Shown here: piece after piece, positions 20,081 through 32,057 of the stretch | Layout of the letters: every line of letters starts with the position of its first letter | Position numbering within the stretch: position 1 is the stretch's first letter | DNA from: an uncultured Paracoccaceae bacterium | GTDB lineage: Bacteria; Pseudomonadota; Alphaproteobacteria; Rhodobacterales; Rhodobacteraceae | Direction of reading: 5' to 3' | Assembly: GCA_947500825.1 (NCBI GenBank) | Contig: CANMTR010000009.1 | Coordinates: 80,478-144,477 of the forward strand | DNA: 64,000 nucleotides | Position numbers and translations under genes: made by a program | Notes under the pieces: generated by a model | What the model was told of the DNA's origin: nothing | The model's database searches: none | What the model saw: the letters and a program-made list of their open reading frames with translations, nothing else

Positions 20081-21109
20081 ATGGCCGACACGAAGCTGAT
20101 GCGGGCGCTGCGCGGCGAGGCGCAGGACGTGCCCCCCGCCTGGATGATGCGCCAGGCGGGCCGCTATTTGCCCGAGTACAAGGCGACGCGCGCCAAGGCG
20201 GGCGACTTCCTGTCGCTGTGCTACACGCCCGATCTCGCCGCCGAGGTGACGCTGCAGCCGATCCGGCGCTTCGGCTTCGACGCGGCGATCCTGTTCGCCG
20301 ACATCCTGCTGGTGCCCCAGGCGCTGGGGATGGACCTGTGGTTCGTCACCGGCGAGGGGCCGCGGCTGGAGCCGGTCGACGACCACCGCAAGGCGGCGCT
20401 CCTCAAGCCGGCCGAGGACGTGCACGAGACGCTCTCGCCCGTCTACGAGACGGTGAAGATCCTCGCCCGCGAATTGCCCCGGGACGTGCCGCTCATCGGC
20501 TTCGCGGGCGCGCCCTGGACGGTCGCGACCTACATGATCGCGGGCAAGGGCACGCCCGACCAGGGGCCGGCGCACGCGTTCAAGGACGGCGACACGGCCG
20601 CGTTCGAGATGCTGATGGCCCGCGTCACCGACGCCACGATCGAGTATCTCTCGGCCCAGGTCGAGGCCGGCGCGCAGGTGGTCAAGGTCTTCGACAGCTG
20701 GGCGGGGTCGCTGACGGGGGATGATTTCACCCGCTACTGCCTGGAGCCGGCGAAAAAGATCACCGCCGCGCTCAAGGCACGCCACCCGGATCTGCCGGTG
20801 ATCGTGTTCCCGCGCGGGGCGGGCGAGCGCTATGTCGGGTTCCACGAAGCGACGGGCGCGGATTGCGTGGCCATCGACCAGGACACCGACTCGGCCTGGG
20901 CGGCGGCCAACGTGCAGACCGGGGGCTGCGTGCAGGGCAACCTGTCGCCCAAGCACATGGTCACGGGCGGACAGGCCCTGATCGACGAGACGCTGCGCGT
21001 GCGCGAGGCGTTCCGGGGCGGGCCGCACGTGTTCAACCTCGGCCACGGGATCACGCCCGACGCGGACCCCGACAACGTGGCGCTGATGCTCGAGACGCTG
21101 CGGGGCTGA
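20081..21109 (+). CDS. hemE: Uroporphyrinogen decarboxylase
   Basis: [73 protein letters not shown]. Confidence 0.97.
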   Translation: MADTKLMRALRGEAQDVPPAWMMRQAGRYLPEYKATRAKAGDFLSLCYTPDLAAEVTLQPIRRFGFDAAILFADILLVPQALGMDLWFVTGEGPRLEPVDDHRKAALLKPAEDVHETLSPVYETVKILARELPRDVPLIGFAGAPWTVATYMIAGKGTPDQGPAHAFKDGDTAAFEMLMARVTDATIEYLSAQVEAGAQVVKVFDSWAGSLTGDDFTRYCLEPAKKITAALKARHPDLPVIVFPRGAGERYVGFHEATGADCVAIDQDTDSAWAAANVQTGGCVQGNLSPKHMVTGGQALIDETLRVREAFRGGPHVFNLGHGITPDADPDNVALMLETLRG

Positions 21110-21113
21110 CGCC

Positions 21114-21527
21114 TCAGACCGGGTTGAAGGCGTCTGCCCAGTCGCCCGAGCGGATGCGCTGGAGCGGATCGACGGGGTGGAGGTAGACATAGGTCCAGGC
21201 CTCCACCGGGCCCGCATCGGTGCGAACGGCGCGGCGCAGGCGGCGGTATTCGGGCGGCCCCTCCTCGAAGAGGCCCTCGTAGTCGTCGAGGACGTGCATG
21301 AGGCCGGGCGTGGCCAGCTCCCACACCTCGCCCCGGACCTCGGCGCCGCTTCCGTCCTCCACGAGGGCGGGATACCACCCCGTGGAATAGAGCGCGCCGG
21401 GCAGCCGCCCCTCGGCCACGAAGGACGCGCCGGCGCGGAAGGCGACCGTCGCCGCGTTGTTGACGAAGCCGCGCCGGAGCGTCCCGTAGACGAAGACGCG
21501 GTCGCCGAGGAAGGGATCGTGGGGCAT
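21114..21527 (-). CDS. Gamma-glutamylcyclotransferase (AIG2-like) family protein
   Basis: DRVFVYGTLRRGFVNN...GALYSTGWYPALVED...GEVWEL...LDDYEG. Confidence 0.88.
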   Translation of the reverse strand: MPHDPFLGDRVFVYGTLRRGFVNNAATVAFRAGASFVAEGRLPGALYSTGWYPALVEDGSGAEVRGEVWELATPGLMHVLDDYEGLFEEGPPEYRRLRRAVRTDAGPVEAWTYVYLHPVDPLQRIRSGDWADAFNPV

Positions 21528-21577
21528 GGCGCGTCAGATAGGAGCCGGGAGGCCCCGGATCCAACCCCCGGCCCCGC

Positions 21578-22483
21578 TCAGACCCACTTCGCCAGGGGCG
21601 GCAGGCTCATCAGCACCGCGTCGGGATCGTGTCCCGTCTCCAGCCCGAACTTGGTGCCCCGGTCGTAGACGAGGTTGTACTCGGCGTAGAGGCCGCGATG
21701 GACGAGCTGCGCCTCGCGGTCGGCGGCGTCGAAGGGGGTGGCCAGGCGCCGATCCACCAGGGGCAGCCAGGCGGGCAGGAAGGCGCGGCCGATGTCGCGC
21801 GTCAGGGCGAAGTCCGCGTCCCAGTCGCCGGTGTTGTGGTCGTCCATGAACACGCCGCCGACGCCGCGCGCCCGCTTGCGGTGGGGAATGTAGAAATACG
21901 TGTCGGCCCAGTCCTTGAGGCGGGGGTAGTGCCCGGCCCCGTGGGGGTCGAGATGGGCCTGGAGCGTGGCGTGGAAATGGGCGGTGTCCTCGGGATACTC
22001 GATGCAGGGGTTGAGGTCTGCGCCGCCGCCGAACCACCAGGCATGGGGCGTCCAGAACATGCGGGTGTTCATGTGCACGGCCGGCACGTGCGGGTTGCGC
22101 ATATGCGCCACGAGGGAGATGCCGGAGGCCCAGAACCGCGGGTCCTCGGCCATGCCGGGGATGCCCTTGCGCGCGGCCATGGCCGTCTGCGCCCGCTCGC
22201 CCAGGGTGCCGTAGACGCGCGACACGTTGACGCCCACCTTCTCGAAGACGCGGCCGCCGCGCATCACGCTCATCAGGCCGCCGCCCGCGTCCGATCCGTC
22301 CTCGGAGGTCCGGGAGGTGCGCGTGACCTCGAACCGCCCCGGCGCCTCGTCCGCCAGGGGGCCGGTGTCGTGGCCGTCCTCGGCGCCCTCGAACGCGGCC
22401 ACGATGCGGTCGCGCAACTCGTCGAACCAGCCGGCGGCGCGGGCGCGTTCGGCGTGCAGCTCCTCGGTGTCGATCGTCGTCAT
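21578..22483 (-). CDS. hemF: Oxygen-dependent coproporphyrinogen III oxidase
   Basis: GISLVAHMRNPHVPAVHMNTRMF, WFGGGADLNPCIEY, EYNLVYDRGTKFGLETGHDPDAVLMSLPPLAKWV. Confidence 0.97.
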   Translation of the reverse strand: MTTIDTEELHAERARAAGWFDELRDRIVAAFEGAEDGHDTGPLADEAPGRFEVTRTSRTSEDGSDAGGGLMSVMRGGRVFEKVGVNVSRVYGTLGERAQTAMAARKGIPGMAEDPRFWASGISLVAHMRNPHVPAVHMNTRMFWTPHAWWFGGGADLNPCIEYPEDTAHFHATLQAHLDPHGAGHYPRLKDWADTYFYIPHRKRARGVGGVFMDDHNTGDWDADFALTRDIGRAFLPAWLPLVDRRLATPFDAADREAQLVHRGLYAEYNLVYDRGTKFGLETGHDPDAVLMSLPPLAKWV

Positions 22484-22561
22484 GGGCGGTGCCTTAACAG
22501 CTTGGTGAACGCGCCGGAAGCAAGGATTGCGCGGACGGCGGGAGCGGCTAGGATCACTCGC

Positions 22562-22960
22562 ATGCGTCATGCCCTCCTTCCTTTCCTCCTGCTTGCCCTG
22601 GCGTCTTGCGCGACCCCGCGAGAGGCCTGCATCACCGACCAGACCGACGAGATGCGGACGCTGGAGGCCCTGATCGCCCAGGACGAGGCCACGCTGGCGC
22701 GGGGCTACGCGCTGGAGCGGCAGACGGAGTACCGCTCGGGCCTGTCGCTGTGCACCGGCGTGGGCCGCGGCATCGGCCGGCTGGGGATCGGCACCAGCAC
22801 CTGCGTCCGTCCCGAGGCGAGGGTGCGGACCGTCCCGGTGGCGGTGAACCTCGACGAGGTGGACGCGCGGCTTACCACCTTGCGCGAAAAGCGCGCCGAG
22901 CTGTCGCGCGGCGTCGCCCTGGGCGTGGCCGCGTGCCGGGAGGCCTATCCCGCGCAGTGA
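22562..22960 (+). CDS. Hypothetical lipoprotein
   Basis: Lipobox-like N-terminus MRHALLPFLLLALASCATP; otherwise unknown. Confidence 0.65.
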   Translation: MRHALLPFLLLALASCATPREACITDQTDEMRTLEALIAQDEATLARGYALERQTEYRSGLSLCTGVGRGIGRLGIGTSTCVRPEARVRTVPVAVNLDEVDARLTTLREKRAELSRGVALGVAACREAYPAQ

Positions 22961-22970
22961 CGCCCCGGCC

Positions 22971-23780
22971 CTAGTGGGCGGAGGTCTCGACCACGTCCAC
23001 GAGGGAGCGGCCGCCGTCCACGGTCAGGATCTCGCCGGTGACGAACCCGGCCCCGTCGGAGGCCAGGAACTGCACCGCCTCGGCCACCTCCGAGGCGGCG
23101 GCGATGCGGTGAAGCGGCGTCCCCTCGATGATCTCGTCGCGCAGGTCCTCGTCTTTCTTGATCGCGCCCTTGAGGGTGGCCGACATGACCGACCCGAAGG
23201 CGATGGCGTTGACGCGGATGCGGTGGGGGGCAAGGGCCACGGCGAGGCTGCGGGTGGCCTGGTCGAGTGCGGCGGTGGAGACGGAATAGGCCAGCAGGTC
23301 CGGCTGCGTGCGCCGCGCCGCGATGGAGGACAGGTTGATGATCGAGCCCACGGGCCCGCTCTCGCGCTCCTCCTCGTCGGCCTGGCGGATCATGCGGCGC
23401 GCCACGTGCTGGGTCAGGCGCAGGGAGACCATGAGGTTCTGCTCGATGAGCGTGTCGGTCATCGGGTCGTCGGGATCGAGCGGGTCGGACAGCTCCATCT
23501 GGCGCGCGGCGTTGACCAGGATGTCGATGCGGTCGAAGGCGCCGACCGTGGCCGAGAGCAGGTTGGCCACGGTCAGCTTCTCGCGCAGGTCGCCGGCGAA
23601 GTAGCGCGCGGTGCCGCCCTCCTCGTCCATTTCGCCGATCTCGTCGCGCAGGACGGCCTCGTCGATGTCGGTCATCATGACGTTGGCGCCCTTGTCGATG
23701 AAGTGGCGCGCCACGGCGAGGCCGACGCCGTTGGCGGCCCCGGTGACGATGGCGGTCTTGCCGGCGATGGAGAGCGACAT
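22971..23780 (-). CDS. SDR-family oxidoreductase
   Basis: KTAIVTGAANGVGLAVARHFI, YSVSTAALDQ variant active-site region, GSVMSATLKG. Confidence 0.88.
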   Translation of the reverse strand: MSLSIAGKTAIVTGAANGVGLAVARHFIDKGANVMMTDIDEAVLRDEIGEMDEEGGTARYFAGDLREKLTVANLLSATVGAFDRIDILVNAARQMELSDPLDPDDPMTDTLIEQNLMVSLRLTQHVARRMIRQADEEERESGPVGSIINLSSIAARRTQPDLLAYSVSTAALDQATRSLAVALAPHRIRVNAIAFGSVMSATLKGAIKKDEDLRDEIIEGTPLHRIAAASEVAEAVQFLASDGAGFVTGEILTVDGGRSLVDVVETSAH

Positions 23781-23788
23781 GGGAGACC

Positions 23789-24631
23789 TCAGCGGCGCCG
23801 GCGCGGACGCGCGGCGCGGAACAGTTTGAAGGCGGAGCTGCCAGGGAGCTCCTCGACCTCGGTGAACAGGGTGGCCAGGGCCGCCTCGTAGGGAAGGTGG
23901 CGGTTGGCCACCAGCCACAGCCGGCCGCGGGGCGAGAGGACCCGCGCCGCCGTGGCGAGGAAGGCACGGCCCAGGTCCGGGTCGCCCTTGCGGCCCTTGT
24001 GGAAGGGCGGGTTGGCGACCACGTGGTCGGCGCCCCGCTCGGGCGTCCAGCTCGTGGCGTCGGCCCAGTGGAAGGCGGCGCGGGGGTCGGGCACGTTGAC
24101 GCGCGCGCAGTCGAGCGAGGGGCGGTGCGCCTCCACCAGGTCGAGATGCTTGACCTTGGCGCTCGTCAGGACGGCGGCGGACAGCGCGCCCCAGCCCGCG
24201 CCAAGGTCGACCACGTGGCCGTCGAGCGGGGGCAGCGCCGCGGTCAGGAGGGCCGTGCCCGGATCGACCGCCCCGGGGGAAAAGCCGCCCGGCGGCGTCA
24301 GCCAGCCGGCGTCGTTGCGGGCGGGTTCGGCGAGCCAGTCGGACAGGTCCGCCGGGCCGAGGGCGAAGATCTTGCCATGGGCCTTGGAGATCACCGTCCC
24401 GATCGTGGCGCGGCCGCGCAGCTCCTTGAGGAGCGAATCGATGCCGTCGACCTTCTGCCCGTCCACGAGGACCGGGCAACCGAGGGCGGCCGCGCGCGCG
24501 ATGCGGTCGCGCGCCGCGGCCCGCTCCCGCGGGAGCGAGACCACGACCGAGCCCGCCGGCCCTTCGATGCGCTCGCGCATCTCGGCGACGCGGGCGAAGC
24601 CGGCGTGTTCGGGCTGGCGGTCATGGGTCAC
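23789..24631 (-). CDS. Class I SAM-dependent methyltransferase (RsmC/RlmG-like)
   Basis: VVDLGAGWGALSAAVL, DHVVANPPFHKG (NPPF motif). The true N-terminus probably lies further upstream (see findings). Confidence 0.85.
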   Translation of the reverse strand: MTHDRQPEHAGFARVAEMRERIEGPAGSVVVSLPRERAAARDRIARAAALGCPVLVDGQKVDGIDSLLKELRGRATIGTVISKAHGKIFALGPADLSDWLAEPARNDAGWLTPPGGFSPGAVDPGTALLTAALPPLDGHVVDLGAGWGALSAAVLTSAKVKHLDLVEAHRPSLDCARVNVPDPRAAFHWADATSWTPERGADHVVANPPFHKGRKGDPDLGRAFLATAARVLSPRGRLWLVANRHLPYEAALATLFTEVEELPGSSAFKLFRAARPRRRR

Positions 24632-24749
24632 GGCGACGGGGCCGGGCAGGTCCGACAGGTCGGTCCCCTCCGGCGGACAGACGAGGAGGACGGGCGCGGT
24701 CAGCAGACCCTCCGCCCGGGCGAGGTCGAGGCGTCGCGTTAGCAGCGCG

Positions 24750-25133
24750 CTATTCCTTTTCCATCGTGCATTGCAGGGGGTGCTGGTGGCGCCGGGCGAA
24801 GTCCATCACCTGGGTCACCTTCGTCTCGGCCACCTCGAAGGAGAACACGCCGACGACGGCCAGCCCCTTCTTGTGGACGGTCAGCATGATCTCGAAGGCC
24901 TGGGCGTGGTTCAGTCCGAAGAACCGTTCCAGCACGTGGACGACGAACTCCATCGGGGTGTAGTCGTCGTTGATCAGCATGACCTTGTAGAGGGGCGGGC
25001 GCTTGGTCTTGGGCTTGGTTTCGAGCACGACGCCGGCATCGCCGTCGTCGTCCCGCCCGGGCGTCCGCGCCATCATCCGTTCGGCTTGAATCACGTCTCG
25101 CCCTTCGCCGTTGGTCGTGGAGTTCGGTGCCAT
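24750..25133 (-). CDS. clpS: ATP-dependent Clp protease adaptor
   Basis: [61 protein letters not shown]. Confidence 0.97.
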   Translation of the reverse strand: MAPNSTTNGEGRDVIQAERMMARTPGRDDDGDAGVVLETKPKTKRPPLYKVMLINDDYTPMEFVVHVLERFFGLNHAQAFEIMLTVHKKGLAVVGVFSFEVAETKVTQVMDFARRHQHPLQCTMEKE

Positions 25134-25171
25134 GATATATGGTCGCGACCCTGACAGAAAAGAGGGCGCGG

Positions 25172-25870
25172 ATGGTCGCGATCACGACGGTCGGCTTCGA
25201 CGCCGACGATACCCTGTGGCACAACGAGCGTTTCTTCCGCCTGACGCAGGAGCGGTTCGCCGGGTTGCTGCAGGATTACGTGGACCCCGGACGCCTGGCC
25301 GAGCGGCTTCTGGAGGCGGAGCGGCGCAACCTCGGGCGCTACGGGTTCGGCATAAAGGGGTTCGTGCTGTCGATGATCGAGACGGCGCTGGATGCGACCG
25401 ACGACCGCGTCCCCGGACACGTGATTCGCGGCATTCTGGAAGCGGGCCAGGAGATGCTGGCCCACCCGATCGAGATCCTGCCCCACGCGGCCGAGGCCGT
25501 CGCGGCCCTCCGGGGGCGCTACCGCCTGCTGCTGATCACCAAGGGCGACCTTCTGGACCAGGAGCGCAAGCTGGCGCAATCGGGCCTGGGAGAGTCGTTC
25601 GACGGGGTCGAGATCGTGTCCGACAAGCGCCCGCCCACCTATGCGGCGATCTTCGCGCGCCATGGCGAGGGCGCGCGGGCGGGCGTGATGGCGGGCAACT
25701 CGATGAAGTCCGACGTGCTGCCGATGATCGCGGCGGGCGGCCACGGCGTCTTCGTGCCCCACGGGGAGGCCTGGGCGCTCGAACACGCCGATCCGCCGGA
25801 GGCGGAGCCACGGTTTCACGAACTGCCCCATCTGGGCGCGTTGCCCGGCCTTCTAGATCGGCTGGGGTGA
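25172..25870 (+). CDS. HAD-family hydrolase
   Basis: [44 protein letters not shown]. Confidence 0.9.
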   Translation: MVAITTVGFDADDTLWHNERFFRLTQERFAGLLQDYVDPGRLAERLLEAERRNLGRYGFGIKGFVLSMIETALDATDDRVPGHVIRGILEAGQEMLAHPIEILPHAAEAVAALRGRYRLLLITKGDLLDQERKLAQSGLGESFDGVEIVSDKRPPTYAAIFARHGEGARAGVMAGNSMKSDVLPMIAAGGHGVFVPHGEAWALEHADPPEAEPRFHELPHLGALPGLLDRLG

Positions 25871-26068
25871 GACATTTTTGCGCGTCTCCCCAGCGTTATC
25901 TAGTGCGCGGGATTGCCTGCCGAGGCTATATCTGGGGTCACGTCAACGCCATGGTGGAGCGGGCTGACATTCCACCCTTTTCCGGCGCGGGAATCGTGGT
26001 AGCCTGGGAGTTGAAGCGGACCGACCGTCAAAGAGTCGGCCGCCAGAGGCAAGATAGGCAGTGATCCC

Positions 26069-27430
26069 GTGGCATCCCCCCGGCTAACCGTCCCGTTCAG
26101 GACGCTCTCGTTCCTCGTCGCGACGCTCCTGTTCGCGCAAGTCGCCGCGGCGGCCCCTCACGCGGCCATGGTGGTCGACGCCCGAACCGGGGAGGTCCTG
26201 CATTCGCGCAACGCGGACACGCAGCTTCACCCGGCGTCGCTGACCAAGATGATGACGCTCTACGTCGTGTTCGAGGCGGTCAAGAACGGCGAGATCGGGC
26301 TCGACGACAAGGTAACCATCTCGCGCAACGCCGCGGCCGAGCCGCCCTCGAAGGTGGGCCTGCGGTCGGGGCAGAAGATCGCCCTGCGGTACCTGATCCG
26401 GGCGGCCGCGGTGAAATCGGCCAACGACGCCGCGACCGCGCTCGGCGAGGCCATCGAGGGCTCGGAAGCAGCCTTTGCGGCGCGGATGACGCGCACGGCG
26501 AAGGCGCTCGGGATGACGCGCACCACGTTCCGCAACGCCCATGGCCTGACCCAGAGCGGGCACCTCTCCACCGCGCGGGACATGACCACGCTGGGGCGGC
26601 ACCTGTTCTACGACTACCCCGAATACTACAATCTCTTCTCGCGCAGCAGCGCCGACACCCAGATCCGCACCGTGCGCAACACCAACCGCCGCTTCCTTGG
26701 CTCCTATGCCGGGGCGGACGGGATCAAGACGGGCTATACCCGCGCCGCGGGGTTCAACCTGACGGCCTCGGCCCATCGCGGCGGGGAGCGGATCATCGCC
26801 ACCATCTTCGGCGCCCATTCCTCGGCCGACCGCAACCGCAAGGTGCAGGACCTGCTGGACATGGGCTTCTCCCGCGCGCCGACGCGGGTGGCGGTGCGCA
26901 AGCCCGTCCTGCCGGTCTACGGCAAGACCGGCGGCGCGGTGACGCTGGCCAGCTCTCTCCGGCCCGCGGGACGCCCCATCCCGGCGGTGGACCCCGTCGC
27001 CGTGGCGGCCGCCGCGCCGGACCCGGACATGGTGACACGGGCCCTCCAGGACGCCGCGCTGGCGGAGGCGGTCGCGCCCCGCGCCCGGCCCGGCGCCCGG
27101 ACGGGCGTGGACACGGCCATCGAGACCGCCGCCGTCGATGCGGCGGTCGATGCGGCAGGGACGCGCGTGGTCGCGCGGATGTCCAGTTCGGGCAGCCGGC
27201 ACTGGGGGATCAACGTGGGCCGCTATGCCTCGCGCTACCAGGCCGAGCAGGTCCTGCTGAAGACGGCGCTGACCGAGATCGGGACGCTCGACGACGCGCT
27301 GCGCAAGGTCGTGCAGAGCCCCCGCGGATGGGAGGCGAACTTCGTCGGCATGAGCGAGGACCGCGCCGCGCTGGCCTGCCGCCGCCTGAGCGCGCGCGAC
27401 GTGGATTGCGCGACCCTGGGCCCCGGCTGA
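26069..27430 (+). CDS. D-alanyl-D-alanine carboxypeptidase (DacA/S11 family) with C-terminal SPOR-like domain
   Basis: HPASLTKMMTLYVVFEA (SxxK), KSANDAATALGE (SxN), DGIKTGYTRAAGFNL (KTG). The C-terminus HWGINVGRYASRYQAEQVLLKTAL resembles SPOR. Confidence 0.93.
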   Translation: MASPRLTVPFRTLSFLVATLLFAQVAAAAPHAAMVVDARTGEVLHSRNADTQLHPASLTKMMTLYVVFEAVKNGEIGLDDKVTISRNAAAEPPSKVGLRSGQKIALRYLIRAAAVKSANDAATALGEAIEGSEAAFAARMTRTAKALGMTRTTFRNAHGLTQSGHLSTARDMTTLGRHLFYDYPEYYNLFSRSSADTQIRTVRNTNRRFLGSYAGADGIKTGYTRAAGFNLTASAHRGGERIIATIFGAHSSADRNRKVQDLLDMGFSRAPTRVAVRKPVLPVYGKTGGAVTLASSLRPAGRPIPAVDPVAVAAAAPDPDMVTRALQDAALAEAVAPRARPGARTGVDTAIETAAVDAAVDAAGTRVVARMSSSGSRHWGINVGRYASRYQAEQVLLKTALTEIGTLDDALRKVVQSPRGWEANFVGMSEDRAALACRRLSARDVDCATLGPG

Positions 27431-28243
27431 TCAGCCCGTCGCGGTCGCGACGCCGTTGCGCGACCACGCGCCGCCGCCGGTCGGGCGGGTGAATGTGGTG
27501 GTGGCCGTGCACTCGAAATCCGGCCTGGTGCCGGCGCCGTAGGTGTCGATCTCGATCCGGTCGCGGGTGGCCGAGAGCAGGTTGAAGGTGTTGTCCTCCC
27601 CCCTGAGCCGGTCCGACAGGCCGGTGCCCGCCTGGACGAACAGGCAGCCCGGCGCGATCGAGAACGGCATGGTGACGGTGTTGTGCAGGTGGCCCGACAG
27701 GACCACGTCGGCGCCGCCCTCGTGCATCGCAGACAGTGCGTCGTGGGCGCCGCGCATCAGCCGCTTCTCCACTTCGGGGCCGTGTTCGAGCGGATGGTGC
27801 AGGACCACGACGCGCAGCCGGTCGCCGGCGTCGGCGAAGGCGTCGCGCATCCGGCGCACCGTATGGTCCGAGAACCTGCCCCGCTGCCACGAGAACCGGT
27901 TCACCGTGTTCACACCCGCGACGATCATGCGCGAGGTCTCCAGCCGCGGCTCTAGGTCGCGGTCGATGGCGCGCTTGTAGCGGCCGAAGGGGCGCAGGAA
28001 CCGCAGGAAGAGGTTGTCGAGCGGGGTGTCGTGGTTGCCCGGAACCGACAGGGTGGGCGGCTCCAGCCGGTCGAGGAAGGCGCGGGCGCGGGCGAACTGG
28101 CCCAGGCGCGCGCGCTGGGTGAAGTCGCCCGATATGGCCACGAGGTCGGGCGAGAGGCCGTTGACCATCTTGACCAGGGGGTCCTCCAGCTCGGGGCGGT
28201 CGCGGCCGAAATGCAGGTCGCTCAGGTGCAAAATACGGGTCAT
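27431..28243 (-). CDS. Calcineurin-like metallophosphoesterase
   Basis: ILHLSDLHFGRDRP, ISGDFTQRAR, VPGNHDTPL, VLSGHLHN. Confidence 0.92.
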   Translation of the reverse strand: MTRILHLSDLHFGRDRPELEDPLVKMVNGLSPDLVAISGDFTQRARLGQFARARAFLDRLEPPTLSVPGNHDTPLDNLFLRFLRPFGRYKRAIDRDLEPRLETSRMIVAGVNTVNRFSWQRGRFSDHTVRRMRDAFADAGDRLRVVVLHHPLEHGPEVEKRLMRGAHDALSAMHEGGADVVLSGHLHNTVTMPFSIAPGCLFVQAGTGLSDRLRGEDNTFNLLSATRDRIEIDTYGAGTRPDFECTATTTFTRPTGGGAWSRNGVATATG

Positions 28244-29151
28244 TCGGTCGGGTTCGGCGCCTCTGTATCGGGCAGGATGATGGTGAGCGGCGCTTCGGCC
28301 ATGCGAAAGTGGAACGGCCCGCGGGTGCGGGCCTTCTCGCCGTCGAAGGCCAGGAGCGCGCGCTTGTCGCCGGTTTCGATGGTCAGCTCCCGCGGGGTGA
28401 GCAGGTCGTAGTCGCGTCCCCGGAGCGGCTTGCCGATGGTCAGCCGGAACGTCATCGCGAAAAGCTGGCGCCGGGTCGAGGCGCGGGCCACGAGGACGGC
28501 GAAGCGGTCGTCGTCGATCGCGTCCGAGCCCTCGATGCCGAACCGTTCGAGCTGGTAGGCGGAGCGGGCCACGAAGACGAGCGCGGAGCGGCGCGTGCTG
28601 CTTTCGCCGTCTGCGGTGATGGTCATCTTCATGGGCTTGCGGAACTTGGCGAACGTCTTGAGCACGGACCAGTGGGCGGCGGCGCGGAACCGGCCCCAGC
28701 GGGAATAGACGGTCTCGCGCTCCCGCAGGATGGCGGGGTAGATGCCGAGCGAGGCGTTGTTAAGGAAGGCCTGTCCGTTGACCTGGCCGATCCGGATGTC
28801 GTGGGGGTGCCCCTCCAGGATCTCGGCCGCGGCCTGCTCGGGCTCCTCCGACAGGCCGAGGCCACGCGCGAAGAAGTTGAACGTCCCGAGCGGCAGCACC
28901 GCCATGGGAACGCCCTTTCCCAGCATCGCGCCGGCCACCGCCATCACCGTGCCGTCGCCGCCCGCGGCGACGACGATCTCCGGCTCCTCGGTCAGAACGC
29001 GGGCGACGGTGTCGTCGATCGGGTCCGACGCGTCCCAGTCGAAGCGCATGGCGCCGTCGCCCATGGCCGCGAGGGCGCGTTCGATGGCGTCGGCGTCACG
29101 GCTGTTCTGGCCGGATTTCTTGTTCGCGACGAGGCAGATGCGGCGGGACAT
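28240..29151 (-). CDS. Diacylglycerol/sphingosine kinase-like lipid kinase
   Basis: LVANKKSGQNS, VVAAGGDGTVMAVAGAMLGKGVPMAVLPLGTFNFFARGL. Confidence 0.92.
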   Translation of the reverse strand: MSRRICLVANKKSGQNSRDADAIERALAAMGDGAMRFDWDASDPIDDTVARVLTEEPEIVVAAGGDGTVMAVAGAMLGKGVPMAVLPLGTFNFFARGLGLSEEPEQAAAEILEGHPHDIRIGQVNGQAFLNNASLGIYPAILRERETVYSRWGRFRAAAHWSVLKTFAKFRKPMKMTITADGESSTRRSALVFVARSAYQLERFGIEGSDAIDDDRFAVLVARASTRRQLFAMTFRLTIGKPLRGRDYDLLTPRELTIETGDKRALLAFDGEKARTRGPFHFRMAEAPLTIILPDTEAPNPTE

Positions 29152-29172
29152 GGCACTCCGGGGGGATACGGT

Positions 29173-29207
29173 CTGACGGCAACGCGCCGCCGGCGGAATC
29201 GTTGCCG

Positions 29208-29211
<4 letters not shown>
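29173..29211 (-). terminator. 12-bp perfect stem hairpin at the end of the yejABEF-type operon
   Basis: CTGACGGCAACG (29173-29184) / CGTTGCCGTCAG (29200-29211), with an inner CGCC/GGCG mini-stem. It overlaps the stop codon of the ATPase gene; no U-tract. Confidence 0.5.
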
Positions 29212-30815
<1,604 letters not shown>

Positions 30816-30838
30816 CGCCTCTGTCCTCTGCCCGGGCA

Positions 30839-32056
30839 TCACTGGAAGGTCTTTCGCGGGTCGAAGGCGTCGCGGACGCCTTCGAAGATGAACACCAGCA
30901 GCGACAGCATGACGGCGAAGGTGAAGAACGCCGTGAAGGCCAGCCACGGCGCCTGGAGGTTCTGCTTGGCCTGGAGCGTCAGCTCTCCCAGGGACGGCGC
31001 CGAGGAGGGCAGGCCGAAGCCCAGGAAGTCGAGGCTGGCCAGCGTGGAGATCGTGCCGGTGATGATGAAGGGCAGCATGGTCACGGTCGCGACCATGGCG
31101 TTCGGGAGCATGTGGCGGAACATGATCGTCCAGTTGCCGACGCCCAGCGCCCGGGCCGCGCGGATGTACTCGAAGTTGCGCGCGCGCAGGAACTCGGCCC
31201 GCACGACGCCCACCAGCGCGGGCCAGCCGAACAGCACGGTGACGAAGACCAGCAGCCAGAAACTTCGCCCAAGGATCGCGAACAGGATGATGATGACGTA
31301 GAGAGACGGGGTGGAGACCCAGATCTCGATGATCCGCTGGAAGACGAGGTCGGTCCAGCCGCCGAAGAAGCCCTGAACCGCGCCGGCGACGATGCCGATG
31401 AGGGAGGTCGCGACGGTCACGATGAGGGTGAACAGGATCGACAGGCGAAAGCCGTAGATCACCCGGGCGACCACGTCGCGCGCGGTGTCGTCGGTGCCCA
31501 GCCAGTGCTGGCCGTCGGGGGCCGAGGGCGCGGCGCCGTCGATGTCGTTGATCGTGTCGAAGCTGTAGGGGATCGGCGGCCACAGCAGCCATCCGGCCTC
31601 GGCCCCGTCGGCGGTGGCGCCGCTCTCGATCAGCTCCAAGGGCGTGTCGAAGCACTCCACCATGCCGCCCGTCTGGATCAGGCAGCGCACCTCGACGTCG
31701 GAATAGACCGCTTCGGTGCGGAAGTCGCCGCCGAAGGCCGTCTCGGGGTAGAAGCTGAACACGGGCCAGTAGACCTCGCCCTGGTAGCTCACCGCGATCG
31801 GCTTGTCGTTGGCGATGAACTCGGCGCAGAGCGACAGCCCGAACAGGATCGTGAACAGGACGAGGGACCAGAAGGCACGCCCGTTGCGGCGGAAGTTGCG
31901 CCAGCGCCGCTCGTTGAGGGGGCTGAGGCCGCGCCTGCGGCGGCGCGGCGAGACGGGGGGCGGGGCGTCGTGGCCGCCGGCCCCGGGGTGGGGCGGCGGG
32001 CTTTCGAGGCCGGGCTCGGTGGGGCCGTGGCCGGAATGGGTGTCCAGATGCGTCAC
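30839..32056 (-). CDS. yejE: Peptide ABC transporter permease (YejE type)
   Basis: RRWRNFRRNGRAFWSLVLFTILFGLSLCAEFIANDKP and a DppC-like C-terminus. Confidence 0.92.
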   Translation of the reverse strand: MTHLDTHSGHGPTEPGLESPPPHPGAGGHDAPPPVSPRRRRRGLSPLNERRWRNFRRNGRAFWSLVLFTILFGLSLCAEFIANDKPIAVSYQGEVYWPVFSFYPETAFGGDFRTEAVYSDVEVRCLIQTGGMVECFDTPLELIESGATADGAEAGWLLWPPIPYSFDTINDIDGAAPSAPDGQHWLGTDDTARDVVARVIYGFRLSILFTLIVTVATSLIGIVAGAVQGFFGGWTDLVFQRIIEIWVSTPSLYVIIILFAILGRSFWLLVFVTVLFGWPALVGVVRAEFLRARNFEYIRAARALGVGNWTIMFRHMLPNAMVATVTMLPFIITGTISTLASLDFLGFGLPSSAPSLGELTLQAKQNLQAPWLAFTAFFTFAVMLSLLVFIFEGVRDAFDPRKTFQ

Positions 32057-32057
32057 G

